Assembly (NCBI RefSeq): GCF_021290985.1
Contig: NZ_JAJOYU010000027.1
Span: 1-59,072 of the forward strand
DNA from: Rheinheimera soli
Lineage (GTDB): Bacteria > Pseudomonadota > Gammaproteobacteria > Enterobacterales > Alteromonadaceae
Direction of reading: 5' to 3'
DNA: 59,072 nucleotides
The position numbers and the translations under genes were made by a program. Within the stretch, counting starts at the first letter, position 1, and the number at the start of each line of letters is the position of its first letter. Below the pieces are notes generated by a model, which ran no database searches, had not been told where the DNA came from, and worked only from the letters and a program-made list of their open reading frames with translations. Below are positions 54,311 to 59,072 of the stretch, piece by piece.

Positions 54311-54877
54311 TTATAACAAATCGCGGATCCGTTCAACCTCAACAGAGCTATAACCTAATTTGCTGGCAACTTCAGTCAGCATCATTTTTTTACGGGTCGT
54401 GTTGGAATTGGTGATCACCCAAAAGTCTGTATTTGGGATAGGTTTAGGGTTAGTACTGCTACCTGCTTCCAATAAGGAGGCCTCAGACTGACCAAAATAC
54501 AGTCTGTTACGGCCTTTAATTTCAAGCACCTGAGCAAAATCACCACGGTGAGCGCGGGACAAAGCCGATAAAATAAACAAAAACCGGCCTACTACACTTT
54601 GCTCAGCTGACAAATCCTGTGGACTGATAAAATCAAAGACTGAACCTGACTTTTCCGCTGGCGCCGCTGCTACCTCAATCTTGTCCACTACAACTTCTGG
54701 TGCAACTTCAACTGCTGTTTTGGTCACACTTTTTGCGAGAGGTACAGCAGGAGCCTGTGCTTCTGTCAGGCTGGCAATCAGTAAACGGCGCAGAATATCG
54801 GAGGCGCTTTCACCAATCTGTTGAGTCTGACTGGCGATAAATTGATAAAGATCGTCATCTATTTCGATGGTTTTCAT
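54311..54877 (-). CDS. seqA: SeqA, negative regulator of replication initiation
   Basis: A 188-residue protein that binds hemimethylated GATC and delays re-initiation at oriC. The N-terminal oligomerisation helix (MKTIEIDDDLYQFIASQTQQ) and the C-terminal DNA-binding domain (GRNRLYFGQSEASLLEAGSS, then TTRKKMMLTEVASKLGYS) are both clear. A linker rich in alanine and valine (about 55-80) separates them. First gene of the seqA-pgm operon, divergent from ybfF, the same layout as in E. coli and Shewanella. Confidence 0.96.
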   Translation of the reverse strand: MKTIEIDDDLYQFIASQTQQIGESASDILRRLLIASLTEAQAPAVPLAKSVTKTAVEVAPEVVVDKIEVAAAPAEKSGSVFDFISPQDLSAEQSVVGRFLFILSALSRAHRGDFAQVLEIKGRNRLYFGQSEASLLEAGSSTNPKPIPNTDFWVITNSNTTRKKMMLTEVASKLGYSSVEVERIRDLL

Positions 54878-54999
54878 GAAGTTAGTCCGCGTTTTTTTTA
54901 AATGAAGCCATTATATAAAGGCATAGTCGCTGACGCCAGCCAGCTGTTTTGATACCATGCTCTATGTCGTTAATTCGGGTCGTTAAATCGGAAACAATA

Positions 55000-55761
55000 A
55001 TGATATTAAATACCGAGATCACAGGCCAGGGTCAAGCAATTGTATTGATCCACGGCCTTTTTGGCAGTTATGAAAACCTGGGTGTTATTGCCCGCGCTCT
55101 GGCCGGACAATGGCAAGTGGTCAATCTCGACATGCGTAATCATGGTCGATCTGACTGGCACGATAGCATGTCCTATGCACTGATGGCAGAGGATATCAAA
55201 GATACTCTTGATCATTTGGCTTTGGATCAGGTGGTGTTATTAGGCCATTCCATGGGTGGCAAGGTCTCGATGGAATTTGCACTGCGCTATCCGGATAGAG
55301 TCAGTAAACTCATTCTGGCCGATATATCGCCAGTACAAAACAGACCACGTCACCTGGAGATTTTATCGGCGCTGGATGCTATTGATTTAAATAGCCTGCA
55401 AAGCAGGCAAGAAGCAGATCAGCAACTGGCTTTGGCTATTTCGGAAACTGGTGTGCGGCAGTTTCTGCTAAAAAGTTTATATAAAGAGGAAAATCAGTTT
55501 TACTGGCGCTTTAACGTCAAGGCCCTGATTGCCAATTATCAGCAGTTACTGGACGCTCCACCAAGCAAGGGCCCTTACCCTGGACCGACGCTCTTTATTA
55601 AAGGCTCAGAGTCAGACTACTTGCTGCCAGAGCATCAGAGCCTGATCACAACGCTGTTTCCTCAAAGCAGAGCAAAAGTCATTATGGGCACAGGACACTG
55701 GCTACACGCAGAAAAACCTGTGGCTTTCGCGAAAATAGTCACCGACTTTTTATTGAGTTAA
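55000..55761 (+). CDS. ybfF: YbfF-type alpha/beta hydrolase
   Basis: A 253-residue esterase with nucleophile elbow GHSMGG, the oxyanion strand IHGLFGSYENLG and the catalytic histidine in GTGHWLHAE. The E. coli YbfF counterpart is an esterase active on acyl-CoA and short esters. The ATG at 55000, with GGAAA upstream, gives the usual length; a start at 54949 would add 17 residues. Upstream is divergent seqA; downstream are DUF2788, ybfE, fldA and fur in the order seen in related bacteria. Confidence 0.93.
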   Translation: MILNTEITGQGQAIVLIHGLFGSYENLGVIARALAGQWQVVNLDMRNHGRSDWHDSMSYALMAEDIKDTLDHLALDQVVLLGHSMGGKVSMEFALRYPDRVSKLILADISPVQNRPRHLEILSALDAIDLNSLQSRQEADQQLALAISETGVRQFLLKSLYKEENQFYWRFNVKALIANYQQLLDAPPSKGPYPGPTLFIKGSESDYLLPEHQSLITTLFPQSRAKVIMGTGHWLHAEKPVAFAKIVTDFLLS

Positions 55762-55824
55762 CGCAACTAATTCCCAATAAAATTGTGCTATAGTGCGCGC
55801 AATTTTTTGGGGCTAAGAGTCATT

Positions 55825-56022
55825 ATGAATATTGAACAGTTTGAGACCTTAGGTCTGTTTCTGGGTGTAGGTGCCCTCTATCTGTTTATTGTGATGGCCA
55901 TCTGGGATGTACTTAAAAAAAGTAACGCTCCTCGTTTTGGCAAAATTTTTGTGTGGTTAGTGCTGTTTTTATCACCAGCAGCTTTTTTAGCTAAAGTGAT
56001 TTTTGAGTATTTTGTCGAATAA
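55825..56022 (+). CDS. DUF2788 small membrane protein
   Basis: A 65-residue protein with two hydrophobic segments (about 10-28 and 40-60). It matches the DUF2788 pattern (IEQFETLGLFLGVGALYLFI) known from Shewanella and Vibrio. The ATG at 55825 is chosen, with AAGAG upstream; an earlier start at 55783 is unlikely. It lies 14 bp before ybfE, between ybfF and ybfE, its usual position. Function unknown. Confidence 0.8.
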   Translation: MNIEQFETLGLFLGVGALYLFIVMAIWDVLKKSNAPRFGKIFVWLVLFLSPAAFLAKVIFEYFVE

Positions 56023-56036
56023 ATGAGGTGCGCGAC

Positions 56037-56309
56037 ATGGCTAAGATAGCCACAGATCGCACGACAATAGATTTGTTTGCGCATGAAAAGCGCCCTGGCC
56101 GGCCAAGGACTAATCCTTTGCCGCGGGAAGAACAGTTAAAGCTGAACAAGCGCAATCAAATCAAACGCGATCGAAGTAAAGGTTTAAAGCGTATAGAGTG
56201 CAAAGTGTCAGAACAGTTGTATCAACAGCTGAGTTTGTCTGCAGAGCAGCAAAATATGACACGTAGCGCCTATATTGAATGGGTTTTAGAACAAGCGTTG
56301 ACCAGGTAG
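56037..56309 (+). CDS. ybfE: YbfE, LexA-regulated-type small protein
   Basis: A 90-residue protein ending in a ribbon-helix-helix-like segment (KRIECKVSEQLYQQLSLSAE, then QNMTRSAYIEWVLEQAL). The N-terminus has the GRPRTNPLPREEQLKLNKRN stretch characteristic of YbfE. The ATG at 56037 has GAGGTG upstream. In E. coli the gene is reported as LexA-controlled; no CTGT-N8-ACAG box is visible here. It lies 12 bp before fldA, implying cotranscription. Confidence 0.88.
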   Translation: MAKIATDRTTIDLFAHEKRPGRPRTNPLPREEQLKLNKRNQIKRDRSKGLKRIECKVSEQLYQQLSLSAEQQNMTRSAYIEWVLEQALTR

Positions 56310-56321
56310 AAGGCGAAAGTT

Positions 56322-56852
56322 ATGGCAACTGTAGGTATATTTTTTGGTAGCGATACAGGTAACACTGAACATATCGCAAAAATGATTCAAAAAGAGCTGG
56401 GCAAACATTTGTTTGATGTGATGGATATTGCCAAAAGCACAAAAGAACAAATTGCCGGTTATGATTTGTTGCTGTTAGGTATCCCGACCTGGTATTACGG
56501 TGAAGCCCAGTGTGATTGGGACGACTTTTTCCCTGAGCTGGAGAATATCGACTTTACCAATAAGTTAGTGGCTATTTTTGGCTGTGGTGACCAGGAAGAT
56601 TACGCCGAGTATTTCCTGGACGCTATGGGTACTCTGCGTGACATTATTGAGCCTAAAGGCGCTATTCTGGTCGGTCAGTGGCCAACCAAAGGCTACAACT
56701 TTGTGGCTTCTAAAGCACTGGCAGACAATGACCACTTTGTTGGTTTGGGCATAGACGAAGACCGTCAGCCAGAATTAACAGAGCAACGGGTCAAACAATG
56801 GTGTAAACAGATTTATGATGAACTGAGCTTAAAAGAGCTGGAGAATCTGTAA
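56322..56852 (+). CDS. fldA: Flavodoxin FldA
   Basis: A 176-residue long-chain flavodoxin. The FMN phosphate loop is FFGSDTGNTEHIA and the isoalloxazine loops are PTWYYGEAQCDWDD and GCGDQEDYAEYF. It carries single electrons to enzymes such as pyruvate-formate-lyase activase, IspG/IspH, BioB and MetH. Length agrees with E. coli FldA. The ribosome site is AAGGCG. It forms the end of the ybfF/DUF2788/ybfE group and ends at the palindrome at 56859. Fur is close by, as in many gammaproteobacteria. Confidence 0.95.
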   Translation: MATVGIFFGSDTGNTEHIAKMIQKELGKHLFDVMDIAKSTKEQIAGYDLLLLGIPTWYYGEAQCDWDDFFPELENIDFTNKLVAIFGCGDQEDYAEYFLDAMGTLRDIIEPKGAILVGQWPTKGYNFVASKALADNDHFVGLGIDEDRQPELTEQRVKQWCKQIYDELSLKELENL

Positions 56853-56858
56853 TCTTCA

Positions 56859-56887
56859 GGGTCAGAGCTTCAGCTCTGACCCATTTT
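56859..56887. terminator. GGGTCAGAG palindrome, terminator after fldA
   Basis: GGGTCAGAGCT-TC-AGCTCTGACCC, then ATTTTTC. It overlaps the region between convergent fldA and the DUF4442 gene. The sequence also resembles REP elements associated with RAYT transposases in relatives. Confidence 0.75.
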
Positions 56888-56888
56888 T

Positions 56889-57365
56889 CTACTGAGATAC
56901 TTCACGGTACTTAGGTTTTTTACGAATATAGACCTTACGTTTTACCTCGCATACCAACTCGCCTTTGCTGTCTTTCACATGCACCACAAAGTCAGGAAAA
57001 TATTTCTCCCCTGCTTCGGTTTGTTGTTTGATATGTTCAAGCTCAGTATCTGTCAGTAAAAACTCAGCTGTTAATTTGCCACGCCCCGGCGTGATGTAAT
57101 TAATATCCGCTTGTTTATCCCACACCATATACTCTTTGCCCAGCGTACCCATCAGCATCAATGGATAAATAGGATCGGTCATCGCAAACATAGAGCCACC
57201 AAACTGGCTGCTGTTGATATTACGAGTCCAGAGCCTGTTCTTCAGCTCAACCTTGCAGTATCTGTAATCCTCTGCTAATTCCACCACTTTAATGCCGGTG
57301 AAAAAAAATGGCGGCCACAAATTCAATAAATGCCGCATCACGGCCGGATTAAATGCCCAACGCAT
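56889..57365 (-). CDS. DUF4442 hotdog-fold protein
   Basis: A 158-residue protein of the DUF4442 family, a hotdog fold related to PaaI-like thioesterases. Typical motifs are NSSQFGGSMFAMTDPIYPLM and WDKQADINYITPGRGKL. No catalytic residue is certain and the substrate is unknown. The ribosome site AGAGGT is good. It is convergent with fldA and divergent from fur, with 152 bp between their starts. Confidence 0.82.
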   Translation of the reverse strand: MRWAFNPAVMRHLLNLWPPFFFTGIKVVELAEDYRYCKVELKNRLWTRNINSSQFGGSMFAMTDPIYPLMLMGTLGKEYMVWDKQADINYITPGRGKLTAEFLLTDTELEHIKQQTEAGEKYFPDFVVHVKDSKGELVCEVKRKVYIRKKPKYREVSQ

Positions 57366-57457
57366 AATTACCTCTGGTAAGACCTGTTTGGCAGAATTCT
57401 AACTCCTTGTTTGCGCTTTGTCTGCGCTTTGCTGATATAAAGGCACAGATTTATAGG

Positions 57458-57485
57458 TTGCTTCTGTTGGTAATGGCCTTATAAT
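57458..57485 (+). promoter_or_regulatory. Promoter of fur
   Basis: -35 TTGCTT (57458-57463), 16-bp spacer, -10 TATAAT (57480-57485), 32 bp upstream of the fur start. No clear Fur box overlaps it. Confidence 0.6.
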
Positions 57486-57517
57486 CATTTGAAATTCAAG
57501 AAAGAGTAGAAAATTCC

Positions 57518-57958
57518 ATGTCAGATCATAATACCGAATTACGTAAAGCAGGCCTTAAGGTCACACTGCCACGAGTGAAGATCCTCGATATTTTGCAGGA
57601 CCCCAATCATCAGCATATCAGTGCCGAAGATGTGTATAAGATTTTGCTGGAATTAGGTGAAGATATTGGCTTGGCTACTGTGTACCGCGTATTAAACCAA
57701 TTTGATGATGCAGGCATAGTCACTCGTCATCACTTTGAAGGTGGTAAGTCAGTCTTTGAATTAAGCCGCATCGATCACCACGATCATCTGGTCTGCTTAA
57801 ACTGCGGTAAAGTGATCGAGTTTGAAGATGACGACATTGAACGCAAGCAATTAGAAATTTCAGAGAAAAACGGTATCAAGCTGACGCACCACAGCTTGTA
57901 TCTGTATGGTGAATGCGTGGATAAAAAGTCCTGCGAAGAGACCCGTAACAGCAAATAA
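57518..57958 (+). CDS. fur: Ferric uptake regulator Fur
   Basis: A 146-residue iron-responsive repressor. The N-terminal winged helix (LKVTLPRVKILDIL, YKILLELGEDIGLATVYRVL) binds the Fur box. The dimerisation domain has the regulatory metal site (HHFEGGKSVFEL, HHDHLVCLNCGKV) and the structural zinc cysteines (CLNC, then C near 133 and 138). Length and motifs match E. coli Fur (148). It stands alone, 665 bp after fldA, and ends at the terminator at 57984, inside the end of the convergent gene. Confidence 0.97.
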   Translation: MSDHNTELRKAGLKVTLPRVKILDILQDPNHQHISAEDVYKILLELGEDIGLATVYRVLNQFDDAGIVTRHHFEGGKSVFELSRIDHHDHLVCLNCGKVIEFEDDDIERKQLEISEKNGIKLTHHSLYLYGECVDKKSCEETRNSK

Positions 57959-57983
57959 GTCGCTGACTTAGTTACATTGTTAT

Positions 57984-58011
57984 AAAACCGGCTGCTAAGC
58001 CGGTTTTTTTG
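57984..58011. terminator. Terminator of fur, overlapping the convergent gene
   Basis: AAAACCGGCT-GCTA-AGCCGGTTTTTTT. On the other strand it includes the last five codons and stop of the ADP-ribosylglycohydrolase gene. Confidence 0.85.
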
Positions 58012-58951
58012 TGCCTGTTAAAATCTGCTCTGTTAAGTATTCGACTTCATTTGCCCAGCAGCACTCAGGCCTTGGTTGACGCACGCCAAACTGACCTTTC
58101 AGTGGTCTGCAATGGGTAATCGCATTTCGCAGTAATTCAGGTACTTCGGCCACTCCATAACAGGCGCCTAACAACGCGCCTGCCACTGCAGCATTATTGG
58201 CGGTATCTCCGCCCCTTTTGATGGTATCGAACATGGCGTCCAGATAATCCTGCGCGTATAGCAGCTGCCAGATTGCATTCTGAAAACAGACCAGCACCGG
58301 AGTGTCAGACAGCTCAAAGTCTGTGGGTGGCATAAACAGAGCCTGATCAATCACACGGATAATTCGTTTATCCACTTTAAGCTGAGATGCCCAATCTTTG
58401 ATCAATTGATACAGTTCATCAGCACTGCAATCATTCTCCAGTACATGGCCCAGCGCCATCACATACAAACCACTGATTTGCTGACAAAGCATATTCGGGT
58501 GCGTCAGCGCTGTATCGGCCATAGCCCATGCAGCGAGCTGAGGTAATGACTGATAAGGCACCATCAAAGCCACAGGCGCTACGCGAGCTAAAGCTGTAGT
58601 TGCCGCAGACTCTTCATCCTGTTCAGATAACAGAGCGCGTTTTAATTCGTCCGGTACGGCAAAAGGTTCGGTTCTGAGCCAATATTCATAAGCTTGCCAG
58701 GCGCCCTCTTCCTGATATTCACCGTAATGCGCTAATAAGCGGCACAACAATACCGAGAGTTCGCCACTGTCTGTCGCTTGTCCTGACAAAGTTTGCCAGG
58801 GGTTTTGCAGCAAAATTTCTGTAAGTTCAAAGCTCAGCCGCTCATCCCTTTCGTTTTGCTCTAAGCCTTCAACAGCGGAGCCCAATACTTCTCCGGCCAA
58901 TAAGCCATACATCAAACCAAGCGCTTTGGATTTGAGCACCGGGTCGCTCAT
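57995..58951 (-). CDS. ADP-ribosylglycohydrolase-like protein with altered metal site
   Basis: A 318-residue protein of the DraG/ARH fold, which normally removes ADP-ribose from arginine or other residues using two magnesium ions. The first motif is TDSGELSVL where active enzymes have TDDT, and the second is GGDTANNAAVAGALLGA where they have GGDTDT. So two or three ligands are replaced, while the first aspartate of the second motif is kept. It may be inactive, or use one metal, or act on another substrate. ACGGAGG gives a strong ribosome site. No ADP-ribosyltransferase gene is visible. Its last codons are inside the fur terminator. Confidence 0.82.
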   Translation of the reverse strand: MSDPVLKSKALGLMYGLLAGEVLGSAVEGLEQNERDERLSFELTEILLQNPWQTLSGQATDSGELSVLLCRLLAHYGEYQEEGAWQAYEYWLRTEPFAVPDELKRALLSEQDEESAATTALARVAPVALMVPYQSLPQLAAWAMADTALTHPNMLCQQISGLYVMALGHVLENDCSADELYQLIKDWASQLKVDKRIIRVIDQALFMPPTDFELSDTPVLVCFQNAIWQLLYAQDYLDAMFDTIKRGGDTANNAAVAGALLGACYGVAEVPELLRNAITHCRPLKGQFGVRQPRPECCWANEVEYLTEQILTGTKKPA

Positions 58952-59072
58952 GCAGACCTCCGTAGGATTAAAGCCTTGTGCGGCGAATTTTTATGCATAG
59001 TTAATTTATAAGGTATTGCAGCAAAGAAGCCAAGCACTTCGCTTTAAAATCAATTAAATAGCTAATTCCCAT
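58952..59072. other. Edge region, no gene recognised
   Basis: 121 bp upstream of the ADP-ribosylglycohydrolase-like gene. It is AT-rich and probably contains its promoter. The last bases (CAT) could be the start codon of a leftward gene beyond the window, but this cannot be supported. Confidence 0.3.

Noticed and set aside
56000-56320. LexA box controlling ybfE
   Set aside because: No CTGT-N8-ACAG sequence is visible upstream of ybfE or of DUF2788, so SOS control is not claimed here.

Overview
The window looks like a chromosomal segment of a free-living gammaproteobacterium close to Rheinheimera (Alteromonadales/Chromatiaceae). This is inferred from gene content and order: PykA-type pyruvate kinase, YdiJ, YbiT, HtpX, FabA and the seqA-pgm / ybfF-DUF2788-ybfE-fldA-fur block are close to E. 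coli or Shewanella versions, while the HexR-controlled Entner-Doudoroff operon is typical of marine and aquatic gammaproteobacteria. No rRNA, tRNA, CRISPR, transposase or integrase gene is seen.

Layout. 0-11 kb: a partial dienelactone-hydrolase-like gene with a persulfide-dioxygenase-like gene, a chemotaxis receptor, htpX, a 471-bp gap holding a 126-bp palindromic repeat and a possible small RNA, dps, a cation/proton antiporter, tyrS, a LuxR-type regulator and ybiT. 11-21 kb: an EamA exporter divergent from a MocR-type regulator; an acyl-CoA hydrolase-acetyltransferase fusion coupled to a deacetylase and flanked by GC-rich palindromes; TrkH with a short KdpD-like kinase and KdpE-like regulator; small periplasmic proteins. 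21.5-25.4 kb: an accessory island of small unknown genes on the minus strand, separated by sequences with the hallmarks of integron attC sites, with no integrase in view.

25.5-36 kb: the sugar-catabolism core: zwf-pgl-edd-glk-eda on the minus strand, divergent hexR, pykA, and a little further on pfkA. HexR-type operators (TGTAAT-N3-ATTACA or close) lie before zwf, before pykA, and twice before the distant glgP at 52.5 kb, tying glycogen breakdown to the same regulator. 36-50 kb: a LytS/LytTR two-component pair, thioesterase, hinT, M61 peptidase, a double-length QueD-like protein, fabA with apparent FadR and FabR operators, asmA and ydiJ. 50-59 kb: glgP, pgm-seqA, ybfF, DUF2788, ybfE, fldA, a DUF4442 protein, fur, and an ADP-ribosylglycohydrolase-like protein with an altered metal site.

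Most genes are ordinary housekeeping genes. The parts most worth attention are the integrase-less cassette array, the HexR operator sitting in a terminator-hairpin loop between pgm and glgP, the possible pseudoknotted RNA near dps, and the acetyl-CoA/deacetylase pair bracketed by repeats.
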